Positions 1 to 7,700 of a stretch of 64,000 nt of DNA are shown piece by piece. The notes under the pieces are model-generated. The model saw only the letters and a list, made by a program, of their open reading frames with translations, searched no databases and was not told the DNA's origin. Position numbers and translations under genes: made by a program. The DNA comes from Fibrobacterota bacterium (GTDB taxonomy: Bacteria; Fibrobacterota; Chitinivibrionia; Chitinivibrionales; Chitinispirillaceae): positions 41,509 through 105,508 of the forward strand of contig JAEZKC010000093.1 in the NCBI GenBank assembly GCA_023436205.1, read 5' to 3'. Every line of letters begins with the position of its first letter. Positions within the stretch are counted from its first letter, which is position 1.

Positions 1-303
1 AGACATGTTGATAACATTTCAGAGATTATCATCAGCCTTGGCGGCACTCCGCCAGAGCGCAGCACTGGAATAAGAGGGCTATTCCTGAGTGGCGCCGCTG
101 CCCTCCAGGGTATCACCGGAACCGGAGGGGCTCTCAAGGCTCTACAGACAGGAGAGAAGATCACCAATAAGTCCTATAACGATGCAGTTCATCAGGATTT
201 CCCTCTCGATATAAAAACTGTTCTCGAAAAAAACTTCCGTGATGAGCAGAGACATATCGAATATATTAATACCACATTAGAGAACAAGACCTGGAAAGAT
301 TAA
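1..303 (+). CDS. Ferritin-like DUF2383/PA2169-family protein, C-terminal part (truncated by window edge)
   Basis: An open frame runs in from the left edge and stops at TAA 301-303, giving the last 100 residues. The segment has a helical look, with a G-G-T-P turn near residue 15, a T-G-E-K run, and charged helices ending in an acidic/aromatic tail. This matches my memory of the DUF2383 ferritin-like four-helix-bundle family (PA2169 type), usually about 150 residues and of unknown, possibly stress-related, function. The start and first helices lie outside the window. A stem-loop at 325-374 follows the stop. The family call is from pattern memory; the reading frame itself is clear. Confidence 0.6.
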   Translation, partial: RHVDNISEIIISLGGTPPERSTGIRGLFLSGAAALQGITGTGGALKALQTGEKITNKSYNDAVHQDFPLDIKTVLEKNFRDEQRHIEYINTTLENKTWKD

Positions 304-324
304 AAACTGTCGATTCAAAATTTT

Positions 325-374
325 AGCACCAGATCAAAATGACCTCATCGCCAGCCGATTTTTGATCCGGTGCT
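325..374. terminator. Stem-loop after the ferritin-like gene
   Basis: AGCACCAGATCAAAA at 325-339 pairs with TTTTGATCCGGTGCT at 360-374, a 15-bp stem with one mismatch and a 20-nt loop, 21 bp after the stop. No U-tract follows, so it is either a weak or factor-assisted terminator or an mRNA 3' end protector. Confidence 0.4.
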
Positions 375-426
375 ATGCATTACTGAAAACAGATGAACCC
401 GAAATGCACCTTTGACAATATTAACT

Positions 427-639
427 GTTGACGGCGAAGACGCCTCGCAGGTCACCAACCGAACTGACCCGCATGGCAGCCTTCTTTGTAAATAGTCATT
501 GGAGTCTATCAATCACGAATTTCAGGAGTGTCAAACCGCCGCTCTTAATTTCGTGATAAATTAGCTCTGATGCCTATCTTCGACAAAGCCTAATGCGGGA
601 GATGGAACTGGTGCACTACAAGGCGTCTTCGCCGTTAAC
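427..639. repeat. 213-bp imperfect palindrome (MITE-like or long hairpin element)
   Basis: The outer 19 bp at 427-445 and 621-639 are inverted copies with one mismatch. The likeness continues through the arms: CACCA, CCCGCAT, ATAG-CAT and GAG blocks recur in the same order, down to ATCACGAA at 512-519 opposite TTCGTGAT at 550-557. The arms are about 92 nt and the apex about 30 nt. No open frame of note lies inside. It could be a small non-autonomous mobile element, an inverted duplication or a structured RNA. Integron attC core sites were looked for and not found. Confidence 0.6.
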
Positions 640-823
640 CAACAAGGCTGATATTCGTCACAAAAATCCTGGCGACTGCTTAAGCTCGAACATGCCGCAC
701 CTGTGGGATTTCAACATTGAACCGCAACACAAGGTATAACTCCTAATTTAAAGGACTTTCCTCAGTGATTAAAAGATGATATCATTATATTTAGCACATC
801 AAGGCGGAGGGGTTGGAATAGAA

Positions 824-2494
824 ATGATCAGACTGAAACGATTCAGAATTTTCCTAGTTCTCTTTTCGGCATTGTTGTTTCTCAACTGTCATAATGACAT
901 GGATAAAATTGTAAATCCAACACCTCACACAAACGCTTTTATTCACACTCGAGGAAAAGACCTTTATCTCAGGGACTCTCTGATTTTTCTTAAAGGCACA
1001 TCAGTGGGCAACCGGGTGTGGCAGAATGATGACTGGCCGGAAGAGGAGTTCAGCGAACGTGATTATCAGAACATTAAAGATATGGGGATGAACACCATTC
1101 GATTTCTGATGAGCTACAAAAATTTCGAAAGCGGCGGGCAAACAGACCAGAATTATACCATAAAGGATTGGGCATGGCTTGATACAAATCTTGCATGGGC
1201 TGCGAAGCATGGGATTTACCTTATCTTGAACATTCATATTCCACAAGGGTACGATGATTCCAGAGAGAGAGCGAAAATGGCCCCGCTCTGGGAAAACCCG
1301 CAGAATCTTGAAAAGTTCAAAAAAATGTGGAAACAGATTGCGTTAAAATACAAGGATGAGCCGATGATTGCCGGTTACGATATCCTCAACGAACCGTTTG
1401 TCCCGGGCACACGGGAGCAGTGGATGGAACTGGCGCAGCAAACAGTTGACTCCATAAGAACAGTGGATACCAATCACATAATCATCATAGAAAGGCTCGA
1501 AAATGAGCTGGGGGGTACCGGGCATTACGATGATCCCGATTATGTTTTCTTTCCGGTAAACGACAGGTATAATAACTTAATGTACTCTTTTCATTTTTAT
1601 AAGCCATTCGAGTTCACTCATCAACTGATTTTCGGTAACCCTGAGGGCGGCTCTTACCCCGATACTGCTGTTTTATTTCCTGATGATCTGACATGGTCCT
1701 CCGGGGTGAACACTACGCCCACTGTTGCAAAGGGAACCGGAGAGTGGACTTTCCTTGATGGTGATGCTGATCCATTTGAAATAACGGATAGCGCTATAAT
1801 CGCCGGTAAGCCAATCATGGCAGCGCATTTCCTGAATGATGGTGTTGTCTACTACGATGACATTACCGTTAAAGAGTACGATGAGTTCGGTAATTTCATA
1901 CGGATCGTTACCACAATCGATATTGAATCGGGAAGCATCTGGTTTAAATGGAGCCAGAACAATGATGGCCAGTCTGGTTTCAGTACTGAGGAATTTCATT
2001 CGGGGACATCTTCATACTATTACACTGGCACCAGCGGATATGGCAGTGCTTACAACGACAGCTACCGTTTTCCAGTCAGGTATGGATACTCTTATGCGGT
2101 AAGCGGCTGGGCTAAAGGAGTAAACGTTCCGGACAGTGCCCAGTGCAGGTTCAGCATTGACTTTGAAAAGAGCGCATCAGGAGCCACCTTCACTTATACT
2201 GATAAAGACTATCTGCGTCGCCAATTCGCAAAATTCAACCAGTTTGGCATAACTAATAATATTCCTATTTACGTAGGCGAATTCGGATTGAATTACGGTG
2301 CCTGTAAGCAGAAGGGCGCCGCAGTCTGGTTCGATGATTTGCTCGATATTCTTGATGAAAACCGGGTCCACTGGACACATCATATTTATAACGGCTGGTG
2401 GTTCGGCTTTTTCTCTGATGAAAATTCAGGCGGGAACTATATCGAGACAACGGAGTTGACTGAGCTGTTCAAGAGGCATTTGAAGGGATTGTAG
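824..2494 (+). CDS. Glycoside hydrolase family 5 endoglucanase-like enzyme with a nested domain
   Basis: This is a 556-residue secreted glycosidase, probably an endo-beta-glucanase or mannanase acting on plant polysaccharide. The ATG at 824 is preferred to the longer frame from 776 because GGAGGGG lies at 806-812 and the protein then begins with a basic, hydrophobic leader ending in LFLNC (Cys22), a weak lipobox. The catalytic acid is Glu190 in the LNEP motif and the nucleophile is Glu486 in GEFG. Between strand 6 (around SFHFY, 255-260) and the GEFG strand lies an insert of about 195 residues (264-459), rich in Asp, Gly, Ser and Tyr, that looks like a beta-sandwich carbohydrate-binding module. 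GH5 catalytic domains alone are normally about 300 residues. Substrate is not decided by the sequence. Confidence 0.85.
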   Translation: MIRLKRFRIFLVLFSALLFLNCHNDMDKIVNPTPHTNAFIHTRGKDLYLRDSLIFLKGTSVGNRVWQNDDWPEEEFSERDYQNIKDMGMNTIRFLMSYKNFESGGQTDQNYTIKDWAWLDTNLAWAAKHGIYLILNIHIPQGYDDSRERAKMAPLWENPQNLEKFKKMWKQIALKYKDEPMIAGYDILNEPFVPGTREQWMELAQQTVDSIRTVDTNHIIIIERLENELGGTGHYDDPDYVFFPVNDRYNNLMYSFHFYKPFEFTHQLIFGNPEGGSYPDTAVLFPDDLTWSSGVNTTPTVAKGTGEWTFLDGDADPFEITDSAIIAGKPIMAAHFLNDGVVYYDDITVKEYDEFGNFIRIVTTIDIESGSIWFKWSQNNDGQSGFSTEEFHSGTSSYYYTGTSGYGSAYNDSYRFPVRYGYSYAVSGWAKGVNVPDSAQCRFSIDFEKSASGATFTYTDKDYLRRQFAKFNQFGITNNIPIYVGEFGLNYGACKQKGAAVWFDDLLDILDENRVHWTHHIYNGWWFGFFSDENSGGNYIETTELTELFKRHLKGL

Positions 2495-2756
2495 AGCTCT
2501 TCTTTTAAGGATTGATTTACCTCTGAAGCCTGGATTTTTGAAGGGGTTAATTCAATGAAATCAACCCCCGGGTGATTTTACGACCTACGATGAGCGATTT
2601 GCGAATTGTGAACTAACAGATGGCACACCCTCGCTCCGCTCATCCAGAGCGTAGGTCCGCCGGAGTCGAAGGATAATCCTGCTGAATTTTTCGAATTCAA
2701 GGGTGAATTCAAATTTTCGGATTCTCTATTTAGTGTAAGTCTCCTCTATTAGATGA

Positions 2757-3239
2757 TCAGCTTTGCACACAGCGTTTCATCAGTTCAACAAGTTTTTCGA
2801 AAGATTCTTTACCGGACACCATGCTGTTGGGTATGGTGAGTGTTCCGCCGGTGTGATGGATATAAAGAAGTTTGGTTCCCTGAACAGTCTGTAGTTGCAC
2901 GCCAGTAATATCACTGAAATCAACCTGCACTACTGCTTTTGTAAAACCATTTTTAGGGGAGCTGATAGAGGTCGCGGTGAGAACAATCTCTCTTTTAACC
3001 ATCAAACTGCTTACAAGAGCCGCTAATCCGACCGCCACAAAACTCGAAGAGATGGCAAACAGGACCCAGTAAAAGACAGTTGCCCCTTGTGACGAAAACC
3101 TGATAATTCCGTTGAGAATGAGTCCCCTGTCGTTGGTAGCCGCCAGATGACAGAAAAAAACTGATCCGAAGCCGAATAAAAGAATGGCGCCAACGAACAG
3201 TAGCTTGTTGGGACGGTAAGGTATTCGAACTTCCTGCAT
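2757..3239 (-). CDS. Hypothetical membrane protein with two TM helices
   Basis: A 160-residue protein I do not recognise by name. Residues about 12-32 and 50-78 are hydrophobic helices. The remaining C-terminal 80 residues are soluble and beta-rich, with a pattern (DFSDITGVQ, then LLYIHHTGG) reminiscent of PH-like domains of the YdbT/DUF304 type, which usually sit at the membrane. It is convergent with the GH5 gene and divergent from the CE2 esterase gene. No clear ribosome-binding site precedes the ATG, so the start could be further in. Confidence 0.55.
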   Translation of the reverse strand: MQEVRIPYRPNKLLFVGAILLFGFGSVFFCHLAATNDRGLILNGIIRFSSQGATVFYWVLFAISSSFVAVGLAALVSSLMVKREIVLTATSISSPKNGFTKAVVQVDFSDITGVQLQTVQGTKLLYIHHTGGTLTIPNSMVSGKESFEKLVELMKRCVQS

Positions 3240-3440
3240 GTGTTAATCCTCTCAAATTTGGGTTTAAGCAAGATTGATAATTTCCCGATTTTTATTCACT
3301 TTTAGGCTCCTAGACTTGTTCATAATATAGTATGCCCACAGTTATCTTTTCACAAATAGCATGCCCGGTGTTATATTGCATTTTTGATTGCTTGAAACCG
3401 GATCAGTCATCCAGTTTTTACCAATATCAGGAGTTTTGCA

Positions 3441-4772
3441 ATGCGACTTGGAAAAAAAATCTGTCTTCTAATCGGTGCACTATTTCTACCAGCATCCATT
3501 TACTCCGATACCCTGATTCCGGCCGACGATGCCCGTATCAACTATTATGGAAGATTTGACTTTTCAGTTCCCTCAACGGCTAAATTCAACTGGTCTGGAT
3601 CTGTCATTGAAGCCACCTTCAGCGGTCCTTCCATAGGCATTTCACTCACTGACGGCCAGAACGATTATGATATCACCATTGATTCAGAGCACGACACGGT
3701 TTTAAGGACCACAGGTGGAACTAGTAAATACCAGATTGCGCAAAACCTCACCGGAGATTCTCACACGATCCGCATCGTTCAGAGAAGCGAATCGCATTGG
3801 AGTGCAGCCATGTTCGGAGGCTTCTACCTTGCCGATAACCATCAGCTTCTTGATCCCAAAACTAAACCTGCACGGAAAATAGAATTCATCGGCGATTCAT
3901 GGACTGTCGGCTATGGTAATGAAAGCACCAGCAGGACCTGTCCGGGGCTGCGGGCTTATACAAACACCAATAAATCCTTCCCCAGATTGATAACGGATGC
4001 CTTTCATGCGCAAAGTATCGTACTGGGATGGTCTGGACAAGGTATAGTGCGCAACTACGGTGATGCCGCCAAGAAATCAGCAACCCCCTACCCCTACTAC
4101 TACGATCGGACTCTGGGAGCCATCGATGGCGCATGGGATTTTTCAAAATGGATTCCTGATCTGGTTGTTGTTTTCCTGGGGATAAACGATTTCTCCACTG
4201 CCCCAAACCCGGATGACACGATGTACTGCAATGCCTATCACTCCTTCATTTCCAGAATCCGCTCCAACTACCCGGAGGCGTCTATTATGTGCGTATCGGC
4301 ACATGTGGGTCCGATGGATACCTATGTAAAGAGAGTGGTACAGGAGAGAACATCTCAGGGCGAAAGCAACATATACTATTCAGAAACACCCAATCAGCTT
4401 GAATTAACCGGTTGCGACTGGCACCCGAACATTTCAGATGACAACTTGATTGCTCAATCCCTGATCAGCAGCATTTCTTCCTATTTGGGATGGGATACGG
4501 CAGTTGCCACTTCTGTTCTCAGAGAGAAAGTGGATAGCAATCGTAATTTGCTCAGCTTGAAAAAAGAGAGGAATAGGGTTTCTATAAGTACACCAGTAGT
4601 CAAGCCGCAATCAGCAAGTCTATGGATATCAGATCTTTCAGGAAAAGTGGTAGAGCGGGCCACCATCCGCAGCGGCAGCAGTTTTATATGGGATGTTTCG
4701 AATGTACCTTCTGGAGTCTACTTGGTACATTATAAGGGTGGAACTCCGACCCGGTTGATTCTGCAGCATTGA
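3441..4772 (+). CDS. Carbohydrate esterase family 2 (acetyl-xylan/glucomannan esterase) with C-terminal sorting tail
   Basis: A 443-residue secreted deacetylase for hemicellulose. A signal peptide occupies residues 1-22. Residues 25-135 form the N-terminal jelly-roll typical of CE2. The SGNH hydrolase domain runs from 145 to 350: nucleophile Ser153 in FIGDSW, GIND at 247-250, and the Asp-x-His triad end in DWHP (His328). Residues about 385-443 resemble a T9SS type-A-like tail (ISDLSGKVV, then SGVYLVHY). CE2 enzymes remove acetyl groups from xylan, mannan and 6-O positions. It would cooperate with the GH5 and GH9 enzymes of this window. An ATG start with GGAG upstream at about 3430 fits. Confidence 0.85.
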   Translation: MRLGKKICLLIGALFLPASIYSDTLIPADDARINYYGRFDFSVPSTAKFNWSGSVIEATFSGPSIGISLTDGQNDYDITIDSEHDTVLRTTGGTSKYQIAQNLTGDSHTIRIVQRSESHWSAAMFGGFYLADNHQLLDPKTKPARKIEFIGDSWTVGYGNESTSRTCPGLRAYTNTNKSFPRLITDAFHAQSIVLGWSGQGIVRNYGDAAKKSATPYPYYYDRTLGAIDGAWDFSKWIPDLVVVFLGINDFSTAPNPDDTMYCNAYHSFISRIRSNYPEASIMCVSAHVGPMDTYVKRVVQERTSQGESNIYYSETPNQLELTGCDWHPNISDDNLIAQSLISSISSYLGWDTAVATSVLREKVDSNRNLLSLKKERNRVSISTPVVKPQSASLWISDLSGKVVERATIRSGSSFIWDVSNVPSGVYLVHYKGGTPTRLILQH

Positions 4773-4786
4773 GAAGATAAACAAAG

Positions 4787-4822
4787 CCCAAAGCAGAAGA
4801 CCGTAGGGTCAGCTGCTTTGGG
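4787..4822. terminator. Stem-loop after the CE2 gene
   Basis: CCCAAAGCAG at 4787-4796 pairs perfectly with CTGCTTTGGG at 4813-4822. An inner GACC/GGTC stem at 4799-4802 and 4807-4810 extends the hairpin. It starts 15 bp after the esterase stop. The downstream sequence is pyrimidine-rich but has no run of T. Confidence 0.5.
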
Positions 4823-4850
4823 TCTCCACTCTTACGTTCCAGACTTTAAC

Positions 4851-4904
4851 CTCTGGTTCCTTATCTCTGATCTCTGACCTCTGACTTCTGGCCACTATCT
4901 CTGC
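4851..4904. repeat. Degenerate 7-bp repeat (ATCTCTG-like), overlapping a gene end
   Basis: Successive heptamers ATCTCTG, ATCTCTG, ACCTCTG, ACTTCTG, then a decayed pair. The repeat runs into the stop codon at 4895-4897 of the minus-strand gene. It belongs to the same sequence family as the arrays near 63.4 and 63.9 kb. Confidence 0.5.
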
Positions 4905-6103
4905 ACTGCCGCCGGAGGAGTTCTTCCCAGGTATTCCACCAGGAATTCAAGCAACACCACAATGGCTGTCAGTATCAGCACGAAAGGCACCGTACGCTGT
5001 GAAGGGATAACCAGCACAATCCCTGCTGCAATAAGAATTATTACTTGTAATGCTTGTCTGTGTGCCCCGATCCACAGTTCGCTTGCGGCCGGATTGCGAT
5101 TGGGTGAAAGGCCATGAATCCAATGCCGTACGCGGTGACGGGTGGCAACCATGGAATTGGAAGGCCCCAGGATATAGGCTCCCAGCCAAAGCAGAAGACC
5201 GATCAAAATAAGAGCACGAAGACTGGTAGTTAGCCCGCCCGTTATGGTGTCGTAGGCTTGGTTTACTGCCACGGGAGGGAAAACGGCATCTGCGGGCACC
5301 TGCCCTACCACTCTCCATTTGACAATTGCCCCTATGATAAACAGTACTACTCCCACTACAGCCACACCTATTCCCAAAAAAAGAACAGCACGCCTTCTAT
5401 CTGTAGGTACCGCAATGGAAGCGGCAAGGAAAAGCACAGCCAGAATAGTCAACCAGGGTATAAGGGCGTCTAAAGTATTTACAAAGTTCAGAAAGGCCGG
5501 CAGCTGCTCAGACTGGAAAACGGTCACCTGAGAACTGAAGTTTTCCGGAAGAGGAACACTAATTCCTAAACTGGCAAGCTGTTCCTGAATCTGCTGTACG
5601 ATAGATCCCAAATCGATGACTATATTTCCATTCTGGTTTTCCAAGAAATCCTGTCCTCTTTCGTAACCGGCCAGAGCCAGACTGTGACTCACCCGGTTGG
5701 CATCCGACCACAGACTTGCGAACAGGTCACTGCTCACAAGCACATTGGTTAGTTGGCGGATTGCCGATTCAAACAGAACGGTAAGAGGTGCGGCAAACCC
5801 AGCAGATTCAGGGGGAAGTTGCTGGCGAATCCATTCCTGAATGTTGGCCTGTTCTATAAACTGCTGTGCAGCCACATTGGCAACTGCAACCTGCACCGCA
5901 GGATCTTCAGCCAGAGGGCCCACCGCCTCCACCCATCCATCGGTGGTGAGAATTGTACGATTCATCCAAAGCACCGGAATGGCGACCAGTAAAAGTATTA
6001 ACCCTATAATAAGCAAAACTCCGGAAAATATTCTACGCCCCCGATAGGAGGGAGTGATGATATTTCCTTCTGCATTGGAACGAGCTTGGGGGTTTTCATT
6101 CAT
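4895..6103 (-). CDS. Integral membrane protein of unknown function
   Basis: A 402-residue membrane protein. After a cytoplasmic N-terminus, one helix lies at about 27-48. An extracytoplasmic segment of about 165 residues follows, alternating amphipathic helices (TDGWVEAVGPLAEDPAVQ and onward). Further helices lie near 220-240, 250-272, 300-322, 355-372 and 375-395. The arrangement recalls an uncharacterised bacterial family also common in Actinobacteria; I know no assigned function. It is divergent from the HdeD-like gene at 6250, with about 150 bp between them that must hold both promoters. Confidence 0.65.
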   Translation of the reverse strand: MNENPQARSNAEGNIITPSYRGRRIFSGVLLIIGLILLLVAIPVLWMNRTILTTDGWVEAVGPLAEDPAVQVAVANVAAQQFIEQANIQEWIRQQLPPESAGFAAPLTVLFESAIRQLTNVLVSSDLFASLWSDANRVSHSLALAGYERGQDFLENQNGNIVIDLGSIVQQIQEQLASLGISVPLPENFSSQVTVFQSEQLPAFLNFVNTLDALIPWLTILAVLFLAASIAVPTDRRRAVLFLGIGVAVVGVVLFIIGAIVKWRVVGQVPADAVFPPVAVNQAYDTITGGLTTSLRALILIGLLLWLGAYILGPSNSMVATRHRVRHWIHGLSPNRNPAASELWIGAHRQALQVIILIAAGIVLVIPSQRTVPFVLILTAIVVLLEFLVEYLGRTPPAAVQR

Positions 6104-6249
6104 GGTTACACCTCTCTTTATGGCCCTGAAAATGGCTTCGTCACATTAAAGTGCAATTCGCATGCCCTTTTGAGATGTACCAGTTGATCTATGGTAAAAC
6201 GTATTCTTTTAGAGAATTATTTTTCACCGCCAGATGCAGGGAGCACAAA

Positions 6250-6807
6250 ATGAACACCAGCCATAATGAGCCATCAAGAGTTTGGCGCATAATTCTGGGA
6301 ATCGGCCTTACACTTCTGGGCCTGGTTACCATTTCCCTGGCAGTCTTCAGCACGGCCGTTTCAATTCTCGTATTGGGAATTGTGTTATGTATAAGAGGAG
6401 TAATAGAACTGATAACCTCCATTGGCATTATGAGAGAAAAGGGATTCTGGAGTCACTTGTTTGGAGGAACCCTTTCACTTATCGCAGGGGCTGCGATTTT
6501 GACCCGTCCGCAAGCTATTGCTGAAACACTAACCTTTCTTATCGGTGCCGCCTTCATAGCTCTTGGCTTTATAAAGGCAGTTTCCGCACCGGTGGAACAC
6601 CAGCACAACTGGGGCTGGATTGTAGTGTCCGGCTTCGTTGCTCTCCTTGTGGGATTCTGGATCATGGGTGCCTATCAGTCAATTACACCGTGGCTGATCG
6701 GACTTCTACTTGGTATAGAGTTTATAGTTCAGGGGTTGATAATGATTTTTGTCCCCTATTCCAGAGGAGCCGGCCGGAAAAGAGGAGAAATGTTTGCCTA
6801 CAGATAA
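6250..6807 (+). CDS. HdeD/DUF308-family membrane protein
   Basis: A 185-residue protein with six predicted helices in three hairpins, separated by short charged loops, as in the HdeD/DUF308 family (HdeD is linked to acid resistance in E. coli). I chose ATG 6250 over the upstream frame at 6151 because AGGGAG sits about 7 nt before it and the family's N-terminal pattern (VWRIILGIGLTLLG) begins soon after. The basic tail (GAGRKRGEM) is probably cytoplasmic. The role in this organism is unknown. Confidence 0.75.
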   Translation: MNTSHNEPSRVWRIILGIGLTLLGLVTISLAVFSTAVSILVLGIVLCIRGVIELITSIGIMREKGFWSHLFGGTLSLIAGAAILTRPQAIAETLTFLIGAAFIALGFIKAVSAPVEHQHNWGWIVVSGFVALLVGFWIMGAYQSITPWLIGLLLGIEFIVQGLIMIFVPYSRGAGRKRGEMFAYR

Positions 6808-6827
6808 GTTTTCTGCTCCTATCCGGT

Positions 6828-6925
6828 CGTACTCGAACCCAGCGCAGCGGTACTCGTACTCGGTTAATTGATTGAGAAGAATCGAGTACGATTCACGAGT
6901 AGTGTTTACGAATACGAACATGAGT
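6828..6925. repeat. Degenerate GTACTC hexamer tract with inverted copies
   Basis: Copies of GTACTCG and its complement CGAGTAC are scattered here. CGTACTCG at 6855-6862 and CGAGTACG at 6883-6890 form a perfect 8-bp inverted repeat around a 20-nt loop. No coding potential was seen; it lies between the HdeD-like gene and the small cassette at 6973. Confidence 0.45.
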
Positions 6926-6972
6926 ACAAGCAGGTGTACGAGAGGAACAGAAGTAGCACAAATACAAAACTG

Positions 6973-7001
6973 TTGCACTGCCGGTTTTTCTCTTGTATAT
7001 T
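6973..7001 (+). promoter_or_regulatory. Sigma-70-type promoter of the small cassette
   Basis: TTGCAC at 6973-6978 and TATATT at 6996-7001 are separated by 17 bp. These are the same two hexamers and spacing as the promoter before the sigma factor gene at 62026-62054. Predicted transcription start is about 7008. Confidence 0.6.
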
Positions 7002-7028
7002 ACCGTAAGCAATTATAAAAGGGTAATT

Positions 7029-7130
7029 ATGAACCACTGCATGAACAATCTCCGAAAGAAATGGCTGACTGCCCTGAAGAATAAGGCAGTATGGAGACTC
7101 TATTATTGCGACAGTGGACAAAATATATAA
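7029..7130 (+). CDS. Possible 33-residue small protein (or small RNA region)
   Basis: ATG 7029 has AAAGGG six bases upstream and opens a 33-codon frame ending at TAA 7128-7130. The peptide is basic with cysteines at 4 and 27 and no membrane helix. It sits exactly between a good promoter (6973-7001) and a strong intrinsic terminator (7157-7194), so a transcript of roughly 190 nt is likely. Whether the product is the peptide or the RNA cannot be decided from one sequence. I do not recognise it. Confidence 0.45.
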   Translation: MNHCMNNLRKKWLTALKNKAVWRLYYCDSGQNI

Positions 7131-7156
7131 GAAAATTTCTTGAAAGTTACTTTTTT

Positions 7157-7194
7157 AAGCCCGCTGTCGAAAATCTCGACAGCGGGCTTTTTTT
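7157..7194 (+). terminator. Strong intrinsic terminator
   Basis: AAGCCCGCTGTCGA at 7157-7170 pairs perfectly with TCGACAGCGGGCTT at 7176-7189 over a 5-nt loop. A run of T follows to 7194. Confidence 0.9.
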
Positions 7195-7229
7195 ATACCA
7201 TTTACGCACCATAAAAGAATGAAGCAGTT

Positions 7230-7570
7230 ATGAACGGTGCTTTGAAAGGAGTCGTTTTCCTGATCCTGTCCAACATCGCGTTCTGCGCGATGGCCTGTCT
7301 TGTGAGGTACGCCTCGGAGCTCAGTACTGCCATTACCACCCTTTTCCGATTTGTTATTGGAATGGGTGTAATAGGCATTCTGGCCCTTTTAGGAAAGGCA
7401 CGATTCTCTTTCATTGATAAAAAAGCCTCTTTCTCAGAGGAATACTCGGTGGGGAAGCGCTAACCCTTCACATGATTTTTGGATCGGTGATCGTACTCTC
7501 CTCAAGTCTGCTGCTGATAATTAGAGGTCCGGTTTTGAAAAGGGAGCGGGTTAGTGGTGCGGCTGTTTGA
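7230..7570 (+). pseudogene. EamA/DMT-family transporter remnant with internal deletion
   Basis: Codons 7230 to about 7430 encode the first two helices of a drug/metabolite transporter (start MNGALKGVVF, with the CAMACLVRYAS segment). At 7454-7570, in another frame, lies the last helix of such a protein (GEALTLHMIFGSVIVLSS, then a basic tail to TGA 7568-7570). DMT transporters normally have ten helices and about 290 residues, so some 180 central residues are missing and the two ends are out of frame. The longest product is 77 residues and surely inactive. Whether decay or assembly error caused this is unknown. Confidence 0.75.
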
Positions 7571-7700
7571 ATGTAAATGTGCCGGAGATTTTTCTCCGGC
7601 ACGCTGCTCGAAATAAAATTTCCCCTATAAACCAACTCATCGCTTATATTCTTATGCCTTTATGCTATTAATACATCAATTTAGTACCTAATGGTCAATT

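Noticed and set aside
427..639. Integron attC site
   Set aside because: The arms are longer than usual and the ends do not fit the RYYYAAC and GTTRRRY cores; no cassette array or integrase is nearby.
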